35,126 bases of DNA from JANXXV01 sp038230275 (GCA_038230275.1 JBBRNO010000059.1:1-35126); one strand, 5' to 3'; positions 26,172-35,126 are shown, counted from the stretch's first letter. The notes: generated by a model not told the origin, from the sequence alone. Numbers and translations: made by a program.

Positions 26172-29100
26172 TCAGAACTGCAGCCGCACTCCGAACTGCA
26201 CCGCGCGAGGCTGTTTCTGACTGGTGGATTTGCCGAACAGACCGTTGGACAAATCGCTGGTGGGAAGGTTCAGGTTCACCCGGTTCAGGACGTTAAACAT
26301 TTCCCCGCGCAAATCCAGCACGCAGCCTTCACCGCCGTAGAACCACGGCAGCCGGATGGATTTGATGATGTTTAGATTCACGTTCGCCAAACCCGGTCCC
26401 TCGAAGGTGTTCCGGCCGAGATTTCCTTGCTGTCCCTTTGGCGGCAGCGGGAAGTCCGCCCGCTGAAAGACGCCGGTGATGAAGTCGCTGCGCGATGGTG
26501 TCCGCGTACTTCCTGGCGGCGCATTCGGGACGTCGAAGTTATACCCGTCCGCGTTGAAATCCCCGCCCGAAGCGTAGGAGGCGCTGGTGAATACCGTGTA
26601 CGGCAAACCGCTCTGCAGAATGGCAATGGTGGCTAGCTTCCAGCCGCCCAGCGTGTTCTTCAAAATCGCCGCCTGGAATGGGTTCGGCAGTTCCCAAACC
26701 GCGTCCACCGCCAGCCTGCGGTTGATGTCGTAATCTGCGCGTCCAAACTGCCGCTGCAGATTCGCTATGTCCAGAATGTTGCGGCCGTTCGGCACGCCGT
26801 TGTCATTGCTGCTGTCTACGTCAAGCGCGCGGCCTGTGGTGAAAATGGCGCGGGCGGACCAGCCGCGCGCAAATCGGCGTCCCAGCGAGAAGCTGAAGAT
26901 GTTGCCCTTCGAGGTGCCTATCGTCTGGCCGAAAATGATGGGGCCGAAGTTGGGATTCAGTCTGGTGAGAGATCCATTGGTCGAAAGCAGATTGCCTGCA
27001 AACCGGTTTACATCGGACTGCGTATACAAGTGATCACTGTGCGTTCCCAGGTAATCCGCTTCCGCCACGAAGTTGCCGCCCAGGCGGCGCTGCACGCTGA
27101 ATGTCCAACTCTGCGTGGACGGTTGCGAGGGGACGGCATCCATTCCACCCACCGACACTCGGCTGCCGATGATGCCGCCGCTCGCGTTGATGCCAAAAGT
27201 AAACCCGGGCGGAGGCGGAAAGTAATAGCCGCCAGCCGAACCCAAGCCGTATCCGAACCGGGTTCCCGCTTGTTGAATAGTGAGGGCCGGTGATCCAAAC
27301 GCCGGCGGGTTCGTGTTGCTGCCATTCGTTCCGTAAGCAAGATTCGCCACCCTGCTGTAGTAAATCCCGTACCCCGCCCGGACCGAGGTGGATCCGTTGC
27401 CAAACACATCCCATGCGAGTCCAATCCGGGGCGCGATTCCGTTCGGCCGGTTCGTGGCGAAGTATCCGTCACCCCGCACCTTCATAGTGCCGGAGGTAAC
27501 CTGTTCCGCGAACGTTCCGCCGCTGCCCGGCGTGAAGATCGGGAACGGAATATCGCCCTGGTGCCCGGTGGCCCAGTGGCCGAAGTAATCCCAGCGCAAA
27601 CCCAGGTTCAGTGTTAGGCGCGGGGTAGCTTTCCAGTCGTCCTGCACATACGGAGCGGCGTACAAGGAGTACAACTTTCGATACAGATTCGAGGCCGTGT
27701 CGCCATGGGCAATGTCGATTGTCGGTCCGGCTTGGGAGAACGGCAGATCCTGTGCGAAATCGAGGATGTTGGAAAACTGAAACGTCGGGCGCGCATTGTT
27801 CGACTGAACGGCATACCCCTGCTGCCGGTCGACATCGAAGCCAAACTTGATCTGGTGACCACTGCGGAGCCACGTCAACCCGTCGTGCATGATGTAGTTG
27901 TTGTGCTGAAAGCGGTAGTAACCGGCCTGGTTGAATCCTGTAGAGATGCCGCTGATATTTACGTTCGGCAGCAATGCAGCTTCTCCATTCGCTGGCGGAT
28001 AGTGGCCGCCCGCGCGCACCACCGATACCGAGGCCTCATTCAGAAGTGCCGGTGTGAAGGTGTGCGTCCAACTCAGCCGTGCAAAGGGATTGGTGGTGGG
28101 ATAAGGATAAGTCAGAGCCTTGCGCGTGCTCAACACAGTGCCGTCTTCACTGGGAAGAAAAAAACTGAAGTAGACGCGGTCTTTGTAATCCCGCAGATTC
28201 TGGTCTATGCGAACATTCCAGGCGCGCGATGGCTGCGGAACCGGTTGCGTGATGGTGGCCGTACCGACCGCAGGAAGATCCGCCGGAAACAGATCCGAGG
28301 CGAAGCTGCCCGGATTCGCTTGTCGCACTTGGGACACCGTGCTGATGGCGGTAGTGGGGTACGACACCGGATTATCGAGCGTCAGAAATTTCGCCGCCAG
28401 CGAATTCGGGAACCTGCCTTTCACGAAGTTAACGAACTCCGGTGTCTCCAGGCGAACCACGGATGTAGACGCCACCGACGTGTTGAGCCCGAAATAACTG
28501 ACGAAAAAGAAGGTCCGGTTCTTGATAACCGGCCCGCCCAGCGTAAAGCCGTATTCGTTGCGCCGCGACGCCGGAAGCGCCGACTGAAAAATGGTTCTGG
28601 ACGTCAGCGCGTTATTCGTGTGGTACTCAGACAGCGACCCGTGAAGTTTGTTGCCACCCGATTTGGTGAACACTTCCACCAGCGCTCCACTGTTCCGCCC
28701 TTTCTCGGCGGAGAAAGAGTTAGCCGATACCCGGACCTCTTGAATTGTGTCCGGTTGTGGCGTCAGATTCGCGATCCCGTCTCGCGAGTTTCCATTCACG
28801 CTGGTTCCGTCCACTTGATACTCGTTCTGTTCCTGGCGCTGCCCAGCTGCGTTGATCTGGAATCCGGGTTCGGCCTGAAAACTGTCCTGCGCCACCGCCG
28901 ATCCACTACCGTATAGAGCGCCGCTACCCGTCACTCCGGGAGCAAGCGCGACAATCGCGGCGTAAACGTTCCGGCCGAGCATCGGCACCTCGGAGATGGT
29001 CTTCTCCTCTACTGAGCGCGATATGTTGCTCCTGCCCGTTTCAATGGCATTCGCTACCGCCGTGACTTCTACTTGAATGGCCTGCTCGCCCACGGCAAGA

Positions 29101-29417
29101 ATCGGATAGACAGTGCGCACCGCGCTGCCTTCTAGAATCAGATTGGTTTGCACCCAAGTTTTGAACCCTTCGCGCCTGACCTCCAGCCGGTAGCCTCCGG
29201 GAGGGAGCTCGGCGATACGGAAAAAGCCATTGTCCGATGTTGCGGTCTGCCTGGTTACCTGAGTGGACTCATTTACAAGCAACACGGTGGCGGCCGGTAC
29301 GTTGGCCTGCTGGGAATCGTTTACCGTTCCTTCCACGCTGCTGCTGAACTGCGCGAACGCGGCGGTCGCAAAAAACAGGGCGCCGGCAAGGCGCGACGAA
29401 TGCAAGATAGTTCCCAC
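26172..29417 (-). CDS. Oar-like TonB-dependent outer-membrane receptor
   Basis: From GTG 29417 the protein has 1,081 residues and a signal peptide (GTILHSSRLAGALFFATAAF). Upstream in-frame ATGs at 29462 and 29492 were rejected because the promoter (-10 at 29456-29451) and the palindrome lie downstream of them. Residues about 25-105 form a carboxypeptidase-regulatory fold, about 110-235 a TonB plug (YQVDGTSVNGNSRDGIANLT) and the remainder a barrel ending VQFGVRLQF. First gene of a three-gene operon with lacI and an ADP-ribosylglycohydrolase-family gene. It probably imports the compound sensed by the LacI protein; the substrate is not known. Confidence 0.88.
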   Translation of the reverse strand: MGTILHSSRLAGALFFATAAFAQFSSSVEGTVNDSQQANVPAATVLLVNESTQVTRQTATSDNGFFRIAELPPGGYRLEVRREGFKTWVQTNLILEGSAVRTVYPILAVGEQAIQVEVTAVANAIETGRSNISRSVEEKTISEVPMLGRNVYAAIVALAPGVTGSGALYGSGSAVAQDSFQAEPGFQINAAGQRQEQNEYQVDGTSVNGNSRDGIANLTPQPDTIQEVRVSANSFSAEKGRNSGALVEVFTKSGGNKLHGSLSEYHTNNALTSRTIFQSALPASRRNEYGFTLGGPVIKNRTFFFVSYFGLNTSVASTSVVRLETPEFVNFVKGRFPNSLAAKFLTLDNPVSYPTTAISTVSQVRQANPGSFASDLFPADLPAVGTATITQPVPQPSRAWNVRIDQNLRDYKDRVYFSFFLPSEDGTVLSTRKALTYPYPTTNPFARLSWTHTFTPALLNEASVSVVRAGGHYPPANGEAALLPNVNISGISTGFNQAGYYRFQHNNYIMHDGLTWLRSGHQIKFGFDVDRQQGYAVQSNNARPTFQFSNILDFAQDLPFSQAGPTIDIAHGDTASNLYRKLYSLYAAPYVQDDWKATPRLTLNLGLRWDYFGHWATGHQGDIPFPIFTPGSGGTFAEQVTSGTMKVRGDGYFATNRPNGIAPRIGLAWDVFGNGSTSVRAGYGIYYSRVANLAYGTNGSNTNPPAFGSPALTIQQAGTRFGYGLGSAGGYYFPPPPGFTFGINASGGIIGSRVSVGGMDAVPSQPSTQSWTFSVQRRLGGNFVAEADYLGTHSDHLYTQSDVNRFAGNLLSTNGSLTRLNPNFGPIIFGQTIGTSKGNIFSFSLGRRFARGWSARAIFTTGRALDVDSSNDNGVPNGRNILDIANLQRQFGRADYDINRRLAVDAVWELPNPFQAAILKNTLGGWKLATIAILQSGLPYTVFTSASYASGGDFNADGYNFDVPNAPPGSTRTPSRSDFITGVFQRADFPLPPKGQQGNLGRNTFEGPGLANVNLNIIKSIRLPWFYGGEGCVLDLRGEMFNVLNRVNLNLPTSDLSNGLFGKSTSQKQPRAVQFGVRLQF

Positions 29418-29438
29418 GGAGAACCCCCAATCGACAGG

Positions 29439-29452
29439 ATGAATCGATTCAT
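29439..29452. promoter_or_regulatory. Perfect 14-bp CpG-centred palindrome, likely LacI-family operator
   Basis: ATGAATCGATTCAT is its own reverse complement, centred on CG like known LacI-family operators. It overlaps the end of the -10 box and the expected transcription start of the receptor-lacI operon, an ideal place for repression. It shares AATCGATT with the palindrome at 6674-6689 but the outer bases differ, so the two LacI proteins could tell the sites apart. Confidence 0.75.
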
Positions 29453-29479
29453 AATGTCTCATTTTGGAAATCGAGTCAA
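29451..29479 (-). promoter_or_regulatory. Sigma-70-type promoter of the receptor-lacI operon
   Basis: On the minus strand TTGACT (29479-29474), exactly 17 bases, then CATTAT (29456-29451). Transcription should begin near 29444, inside the palindrome, about 27 bases before the GTG start. Confidence 0.65.
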
Positions 29480-29762
29480 TAGAATTCGTCATAGTTCAAC
29501 GCTATACTCCCCCTAGTCGCTCGATAACGCGCCGGAGCGCCGAGACTACCCCCGGAGAAGGTCGGCAGGCAGGCGAACGTGGGTGATCCAAGACCTCCGG
29601 CCTACCCTACGCCCGCCGGAGTGCGACTTTCTCCCCGTTTCCCCACTCTCTGACCTCTCCTCCGTTTCCCAAGTGTCCATTTTTCCTGTTTGAGGCGCAC
29701 TCCGACCGCCTTTCGCCGGAAAGTGGTCTCAATATCCGTCGATAAGGCATCCCAGCCGCCGT

Positions 29763-31134
29763 TTACACCCGGGCCGGCAACAGCTTCACGGCCGCCAGAC
29801 GCAACACCATCCGCCGCGCGTGGCGCACCAGCCGTCCCGCTGTGTTGAAGATCAGGAACCGCAGCCGCTTCGGCCGCGCCGTCAGCACGTTATAGGCGAT
29901 CACCGCCATTCGCAGCCATGCCGCGTTAGCTCCAAAGGACTTCGCCGGTATCACTCCCGCGGCCAATTCGTTCTTTAGTACGTCATGCACCCCTTCGATC
30001 GTCCCCGCCTTTTCCCGCCTCCACTCGATGAGTCGTCCCGCTTTCCACTCCCAACTCTTGGTGACCCCCGTCAAATGCTTCACTCTGCTCCCGCCGGCAA
30101 ACAGATTCTCCTGCCGCAGCCGCAGCCGGATCGCAATGTATCGCCGCGGTTCCGTGTCTTTGTGCTCGGACTTCTCCCCAGGCACGAAACTCACCTCCGC
30201 GCATTCCCTGATCTCCGTCGCGTTCGCTTTCCCATACGCCTCCCATCCCTCTTCCGGCACCTTCTCAATGGCCTTGCGCAAGGCCTCGCTCATTCGCGTG
30301 CTGATCGCCAATCCAAGGAAGCCTTGCGGCCCCTCCTCCCGCTTCCCGTCCCGCAGCCAGTTCATCAGACTGTCTTCATGTCACGCTGAATCGCCCCGCT
30401 AGTCATACGTCTTCACCGTCTCCGGCAACGCCCCGAGGGACTTCTTCGCCACCGTCAGCGGTTCCATCATCGCCGGCACATTCCCGTCCCGGAACTCATC
30501 GGCCAGCGCCACGTTGATCTCCGCCCACACCGCCAGCATCGGCTGGTTGCCACGCTCTCCTTCATAAGTACGCAACGCAAACTGTTTGCTGCTGCCGATG
30601 ATCGTCGCATCCTGATCCACCGTCGCGATCCGCTGCTCCGGGCACCGTCGCCCCAATTCCTGGACCAAGCCCCGGTTCACCAAACCCAGCCCCTCCAGCC
30701 GCCCGTTCTCCTTCGGAATATCGGCGATCTGATCGCCAAACCGTCCCTGCTTGGCCTCCTCGATCTTCTCCTCCTCGTGAAACAGATTCAGAAATTTCCC
30801 CGCCGCCGACTACGAAGGTACGGCGTGACCTATTAACTCGCTCCATCCCGGATCTTCCCGCAGCCGCTCAAAGTCGTCGCAGCAATCACCGCCCACGGCG
30901 TTCAACAATTAGGAAGCTCTCCACCATCGTGGCTTCGCCGTAGCCCCTCTCCCGCTCCTTGGCCCGCACCTGCTCGCGCACCATCCACGGCAGCCCCAGT
31001 GACCGCCACCTCTGTACAAACATCGGATCGCCACCCAAGGCCGTGACCGTCTCCGGGTCAATATCGAACAACAGAGGGGATTCGGTGGGGCAGGGTTTGC
31101 GAATTTTATTCACTCGTCCATTCTGTCGGCGCAC
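29763..31134 (-). pseudogene. Dead IS1380-family transposase
   Basis: About 450 residues of a DDE transposase of the IS1380 type can be traced. The N-terminal part reads VREQVRAKERERGYGEATMV, then a frameshift near 30905 leads to NAVGGDCCDDFERLREDPGW. Further on are IATVDQDATIIG (first catalytic Asp), RGDSA (second), and a C-terminus with GRLVRHARRMVLRLA. Stops interrupt it: TAG at 30810-30812, TAG at 30399-30401 and TGA at 30381-30383 (a Cys in the usual RGDSACHE). With one frameshift and three stops it cannot make transposase. Terminal inverted repeats were not found. It begins within a few bases of the ~163-bp repeat. Confidence 0.85.
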
Positions 31135-31262
31135 CCGCCGCGTGCGTCGATAACGCCCAGCCGCTTTCCAAACGCCTCACCCGGAACCAGTCCCATGGCC
31201 CCTCCCGCACATCGCCCCCCGCCGAAATCTCAATTCGAGCCCGGCTTATCGAGCGGTTAGGG
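31098..31262. repeat. ~163-bp direct repeat, copy 2
   Basis: Second copy of the repeat at 22848-23010, same orientation, about 8.2 kb away. It lies between the 5' part of the dead IS1380 transposase and the promoter of the third receptor gene. The open start of the transposase frame (31134) falls inside this repeat, so the original transposase start has been lost or replaced. Confidence 0.85.
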
Positions 31263-31276
31263 GGACGCTTAGACTC

Positions 31277-31305
31277 TTGCACGGGGCTAAATGTTTCGAT
31301 ATACT
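31277..31305 (+). promoter_or_regulatory. Sigma-70-type promoter of the third receptor gene
   Basis: TTGCAC (31277-31282), 17 bases, TATACT (31300-31305), about 25 bases before the start codon. It shows that the coding sequence begins at ATG 31331 and not at the in-frame TTG at 31277. No LacI-type palindrome lies next to it. Confidence 0.65.
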
Positions 31306-31330
31306 CGACACCACTGGAGGGGTCTACCCC

Positions 31331-34300
31331 ATGATTCATAGCCGTAGTCTGAAGTTAGCGATACTGATAGCAGCCGCCGCACTACCATCGTTCTCTCAAG
31401 GTGAACGAGCCACGATTTCCGGGGCGGTCACGGATTCCACGCAGGCGATCGTTCCCGCAACGCAGGTTACCCTGCGGAACACCGCAACCAACATCTCGTC
31501 GACCACGCAGTCAAACTCTGCCGGCATCTATGTCTTCCCGGCTCTAACCCCGGGAACCTACGACGTGACCTTCGAAAAGGAAGGGTTTCGGACGCGCAAG
31601 GTGACCAACATCCCTCTCAGCACCGGACTGGTTGCCACGGTGAACGCGGTAATGGAAGTGGGCGCAGTGTCGGAGTCGGTTTCGGTGGAGGCGTCGGCGG
31701 TACAGCTTGAGACGCAAACGTCGGGGTTGAGCGGCACGGTGGAGACGCGGCGAGTGGTGGAGCTGCCGCTGCTGGGGCGCAGTCCTTTGCAACTGGCGTC
31801 TCTGATGCCGGGCGTGATCCCCACTTCGGCGCAGGGGGGCAACGGCTCGGGCGCAATCGGATCTGCGACCAACGCGCGTATCAGCGGCGGCCTGGCGATG
31901 CAGAACGCGGTGCTCATGGACGGCGGCGAATCGCGCGGGTTCACCAGCGGCGGGCAGGCGTATTCGGTGCCGCTCGAGTCAGTGGCCGAATTCAAGGTGG
32001 AAACGGCGGCGTTCTCGTCGGAGTTCGGACATTCGGGGGGCGGCGTAGTGAATGTGGCCACCAAGAGCGGAACCAATGAATACCACGGAGTGCTCTACGA
32101 GTTCCTGCGCAACGATCACTTGAACGCCAACAGTTGGTCCAACAACCGGACTAACGTGAAAAAGGGCTTGTACATCCGCAACGAATACGGCGCGGCGGTC
32201 GGCGGCCACATCATCCGCAACCGTACGTTCTTCTTTCTTAACTACGAGGCGATTCGCCAGGGAACTCCCGACCAGTTCCTGGCCACCGTGCCCACGGCCG
32301 AGCAGAAGGCTGGTGATTTTTCGAAGACGCTCGACAATCAGGGCCGCCAGATCGTGATCTACGACTATCTCACTACGCGGGTCGATCCCAATAATCCGGG
32401 CAAGGTGACTCGCGACCCGTTTCTCGGCAACCGCATTCCCGAGAGCCGCATCCATCCGATCTCGAAGAACGTCCTGCCCTACTGGCCAGCTCCCAACCGC
32501 CCCGGCGAAGGCCTTGCCAACCAGCGCAATTTTTTCTCGACGGGCAAGTTCGTTAACCCGGTCGACATCTGGTTTGCCCGCATTGATCACAAGATCAGCG
32601 CGAAGCACAGTCTGTTCGGGCGGACGGGCGGATCTCAGAACGACAGCTTTTCGACCTTGGCGGAAAAAGCGTTTCCCGCCAAGACCATCAGCTCGAATCC
32701 AACTCGCACCGCACTGGTCGCCCTGACATCGGCGTGGACGCCGAATCTACTGGGCGAGTTCCGCTTCTCTTATACCCGCCTGCAGAATAACAATTACCCC
32801 GTCAGCGAGGGCTTCGACATGGCCACGCTGGGCTTCGGATCGAACGTGACCTCGAACGTACTGTACAAGCAGTTCCCGCAAATCTCGGTGCAGCAGTACC
32901 AATCCGGATCGGGACTGGTTGTGTCCACTTTCAACGCGAGCGAGGTCGATTCTCTCGGCGGCGCCACCAAGACGCTCGCGCCGCAGGACAACTGGCACGC
33001 CCAGTATCATGTGACCTGGGTAAAAGGTCGGCACAAAATCAAGACCGGCTTCGATACACAGTTGCTAAGAATGAATGCCTACAATTCTCAGTACTCCGCT
33101 GGACAATACTTCTTCGACCGGGCATATAGCCAGGGACCCGATCCATCCCTGACAGCTTCGAATTCCGGCCACGGTTTCGCCAGCCTGCTGCTTGGCGTCC
33201 CGGCCAGTGGAACGCTGACGTTTACACCGCGTATGTTTCTCTTCCAAAACTATCGGGCGGGATACATCCAGGACGATTGGCGCATTTCCAGCCGCCTGAC
33301 GCTGAACCTGGGACTTCGTTACGAATACACGTCGCCCTATGCGGAGAAGTGGGGTAATATCGGCCAGTTCGACGCTACGGGGATTGAGCCTGTCACCGGC
33401 GCCAAGGGCACCTTCAAATGGGTGCCTCAGAATGGCTATCACACCAATCCCAACTATAAGACGTTCGGTCCCCGGTTAGGCTTCGCCTATCAACTAAATG
33501 CAAAGACGGTGATCCGCTCAGGCGCGGCCCTACTGAATGCAGCCAACAATGGACTCAACGCCGCGGCGACCGATTTTGGATCAGGCACGTTCGTCTCGAA
33601 CTTCCTGTCGCTGGGGGCGCCGAATCCGCTCCCGTTCACGCCGCCCGTGGGTGGCTCCTGGTCCAATCCTTTCGCCGGAGGATTCACCTATCCGCAAAAA
33701 GGGCAGACCACATTCGCCGGGCAGAACATCCGCGTGGACTTTCCCGACCATCCTCTGGCAACCGTCGCGACGTGGACCTTGGGCGTTCAGCGGGAGATCG
33801 CGTCCACGATGGTCGCCGAGGTGGCCTACGTCGGCAGCAAGATCAGCCACCTCTTCTGGAACCGCCAGGACAATGCCAACGACCCACTGCTTCTGGCGCA
33901 ATGGGGAACCAAGCTGAATGACGTGGTGCCGAATCCGTACTTCGGGAAGATCAAGGTGGGAAACTTGAGCTTCCCCACCGTGGTCCGCAAGCAACTGCTG
34001 CGGCCCTTCCCGCAGTATCAGCAGATTCTTGCCATTCGCCGGCCCTACGGCGACTCCAGCTATCAAAGCATGACGGCGCGGTTCGAAAAACGCTACTCCC
34101 ATAACATGGTGTTGTCGGCGGGCTACACGTTCTCGAAATCCATCTCGACTATCGGGGGCGACAGCAACACGTGGGTGGTGGGACCGTCAAACGCGCTGTA
34201 CAATCCGAAATACAACCGTTCGCATGAAGCCAACGATTTGCCGCACCGGCTTGTGGTCAGCCATGTTGTGGAGCTTCCGTTTGGCAAGGGCAAGCGCTGG

Positions 34301-34786
34301 GCGCAATCGGGAATCCAGAATCTCGTTCTGGGTGGCTGGCAGTGGAACGGAATTATGGTGCTGCAGAATGGCCGGCCGATCTCGATTACCGCGCCGGACA
34401 ATACCGGCCTGCTCGACTTCTCCTACACCAACGGGCGATCGGACCGCTTGAAGAGCGGCGTTCTTCCGGGCGGGTCGTCCAACGATAAGTGGTTCGACAC
34501 ATCGTCGTTCAAAGCAGCGGCGCCGTTTACTGTTCCCACCGATTCGCTCTCGCAGCCCGATCTGCGCGGCCCCGGACGGAAGAGCTTCGATATGTCGCTC
34601 TTCAAGAATACGAAGATTAAGGAACGGTTCAATGTCCAGTTTCGCGCGGAGTTCTTCAACCTGCTCAACACGCCATTCTTAGAGGCGCGTAACCAGACCA
34701 CCGACGTAACCAATCCCGATTACGGACGCATTCTTTCCGGGTCGCAGCCGAGGAACGTTCAGTTCGGCGTCAGGGTGATTTTCTAA
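31331..34786 (+). CDS. Oar-like TonB-dependent outer-membrane receptor
   Basis: The protein has 1,151 residues. ATG 31331 has GGAGG (31316-31320) ten bases upstream and a signal peptide (MIHSRSLKLAILIAAAALPSFS) behind it. Residues about 25-110 form a carboxypeptidase-regulatory fold (TISGAVTDSTQAIVPATQVT), about 115-235 a TonB plug (NAVLMDGGESRGFTSGGQAY), and the rest a beta-barrel ending VQFGVRVIF with the terminal Phe. Unlike the other two receptors it has no regulator or enzyme gene beside it in the window; a hairpin follows directly. It is transcribed from its own promoter, just beyond a dispersed repeat. The substrate is unknown. Confidence 0.9.
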   Translation: MIHSRSLKLAILIAAAALPSFSQGERATISGAVTDSTQAIVPATQVTLRNTATNISSTTQSNSAGIYVFPALTPGTYDVTFEKEGFRTRKVTNIPLSTGLVATVNAVMEVGAVSESVSVEASAVQLETQTSGLSGTVETRRVVELPLLGRSPLQLASLMPGVIPTSAQGGNGSGAIGSATNARISGGLAMQNAVLMDGGESRGFTSGGQAYSVPLESVAEFKVETAAFSSEFGHSGGGVVNVATKSGTNEYHGVLYEFLRNDHLNANSWSNNRTNVKKGLYIRNEYGAAVGGHIIRNRTFFFLNYEAIRQGTPDQFLATVPTAEQKAGDFSKTLDNQGRQIVIYDYLTTRVDPNNPGKVTRDPFLGNRIPESRIHPISKNVLPYWPAPNRPGEGLANQRNFFSTGKFVNPVDIWFARIDHKISAKHSLFGRTGGSQNDSFSTLAEKAFPAKTISSNPTRTALVALTSAWTPNLLGEFRFSYTRLQNNNYPVSEGFDMATLGFGSNVTSNVLYKQFPQISVQQYQSGSGLVVSTFNASEVDSLGGATKTLAPQDNWHAQYHVTWVKGRHKIKTGFDTQLLRMNAYNSQYSAGQYFFDRAYSQGPDPSLTASNSGHGFASLLLGVPASGTLTFTPRMFLFQNYRAGYIQDDWRISSRLTLNLGLRYEYTSPYAEKWGNIGQFDATGIEPVTGAKGTFKWVPQNGYHTNPNYKTFGPRLGFAYQLNAKTVIRSGAALLNAANNGLNAAATDFGSGTFVSNFLSLGAPNPLPFTPPVGGSWSNPFAGGFTYPQKGQTTFAGQNIRVDFPDHPLATVATWTLGVQREIASTMVAEVAYVGSKISHLFWNRQDNANDPLLLAQWGTKLNDVVPNPYFGKIKVGNLSFPTVVRKQLLRPFPQYQQILAIRRPYGDSSYQSMTARFEKRYSHNMVLSAGYTFSKSISTIGGDSNTWVVGPSNALYNPKYNRSHEANDLPHRLVVSHVVELPFGKGKRWAQSGIQNLVLGGWQWNGIMVLQNGRPISITAPDNTGLLDFSYTNGRSDRLKSGVLPGGSSNDKWFDTSSFKAAAPFTVPTDSLSQPDLRGPGRKSFDMSLFKNTKIKERFNVQFRAEFFNLLNTPFLEARNQTTDVTNPDYGRILSGSQPRNVQFGVRVIF

Positions 34787-34798
34787 AGGCGTATTTGG

Positions 34799-34838
34799 GA
34801 GGCAAGTAGAATGCCGTTATTCGCCCTCTACTTGCCTC
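34799..34838 (+). terminator. Hairpin after the third receptor gene
   Basis: GAGGCAAGTAGA and its exact reverse complement TCTACTTGCCTC flank a 16-base loop, 12 bases after the stop codon. The bases that follow (TGTCCTGTTT) are only moderately T-rich, so it is a terminator or an mRNA-stabilising hairpin. Confidence 0.6.
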
Positions 34839-34985
34839 TGTCCTGTTTGCGAGCGGCGGATCGGAATATGAGGGAGCCCCGTTTGAACAGAGGGTTGAGC
34901 TCAGAACGTCGCAGATCGAGGCGAGGCTCGGAATCTTCAAGAGCTGCTTCTTAGGTGCGCCCATACGGAACAAGCTTTAGCTAGT

Positions 34986-35014
34986 GTAGTGTCCGCGAAT
35001 TGGGTGGACACTAC
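34986..35014. repeat. Nine-bp perfect inverted repeat
   Basis: GTAGTGTCC and GGACACTAC flank 11 bases. It abuts the REP-like element that follows. The TGTCC ends resemble the tips of some insertion sequences, so it may be a scar, but this is a guess. Confidence 0.5.
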
Positions 35015-35105
35015 GGGAAACCGCTCCTTGACAGTCGCGGCTCGGAAACTACTGTTGCAGCAACGAGTTGGAGACCGAGCCGCGCGCGTGAGCAAGCCGT
35101 TTCTT
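35015..35105. repeat. REP-like imperfect inverted repeat
   Basis: Arms 35015-35045 and 35075-35105 (31 bases each) pair imperfectly, best in the GCGGCTCGG / CCGAGCCGC inner part, around a 29-base loop. The left arm repeats exactly at 465-490. Intergenic position and structure fit a REP/BIME-type dispersed element. Confidence 0.7.
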
Positions 35106-35126
35106 GTGTCCAGTTATTTGTCGGAC

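Noticed and set aside
27705..28916. 403-codon plus-strand open frame
   Set aside because: Antisense to the second Oar-like receptor; Arg-rich, no domain, no ribosome binding site.
1..35126. CRISPR arrays, tRNA and rRNA genes
   Set aside because: No regularly spaced repeats, no tRNA cloverleaf with a TTCAA/TTCGA arm and no rRNA signature were seen on either strand.

Overview
The window looks like chromosomal DNA of an Acidobacteriota bacterium of the Solibacter/Bryobacter type. This is inferred from gene content: three Oar-like TonB-dependent outer-membrane proteins of about 1,100 residues with an N-terminal carboxypeptidase-regulatory fold, a DUF1549/DUF1553-DUF1501 pair, secreted NHL and FG-GAP/VCBS proteins, GC-rich coding sequence and many short dispersed intergenic repeats. 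No rRNA, tRNA or CRISPR array was seen.

Layout. 1-3313: a secreted NHL-repeat protein, a tyrosine recombinase that has lost a catalytic Arg, and two stretches without recognisable genes. 3314-9076: sugar-type module 1, an Oar-like receptor (minus) divergent from a Tat-exported Gfo/Idh/MocA oxidoreductase plus LacI regulator (plus), with a perfect 16-bp CpG-centred palindrome between them. 9077-12883: a SelA-like PLP enzyme, two copies of a ~150-bp repeat, a stub of the same recombinase family, an RluA-type pseudouridine synthase, and a decayed Planctomycete-type cytochrome c protein. 12992-17078: an operon of a DUF1549/DUF1553 c-type cytochrome protein, a Tat-exported DUF1501 protein and a formylglycine-generating-enzyme-like (FGE-like) lipobox-free secreted protein. 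17079-19353: a broken AAA ATPase and a VapBC-type toxin-antitoxin pair, followed by a leftover C-terminus of a second FGE-like gene. 19301-22602: a large secreted FG-GAP/VCBS protein, an ECF-type sigma factor and a small membrane protein. 22643-26160 and on to 29479: a truncated LacI gene, a ~163-bp repeat, then sugar-type module 2, a minus-strand operon of Oar-like receptor, LacI regulator and secreted ADP-ribosylglycohydrolase, with a good promoter and a perfect 14-bp CpG-centred palindrome. 29763-31262: a dead IS1380-type transposase and the second copy of the ~163-bp repeat. 31277-34838: a third Oar-like receptor with its own promoter and a downstream hairpin. 34986-35105: hairpin and REP-like inverted repeat.

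How it works together. The two LacI modules appear to be nutrient-uptake units: outer-membrane receptor, exported or periplasmic enzyme, and a local LacI repressor acting at the palindrome. The DUF1549-DUF1501-FGE-like operon and the VCBS protein look like an envelope/secreted system of the sort common in Acidobacteriota and Planctomycetota; its substrate cannot be told from sequence. The rest is a record of genome turnover: recombinase, IS1380, LacI, cytochrome and FGE-like remnants, most of them next to repeats.
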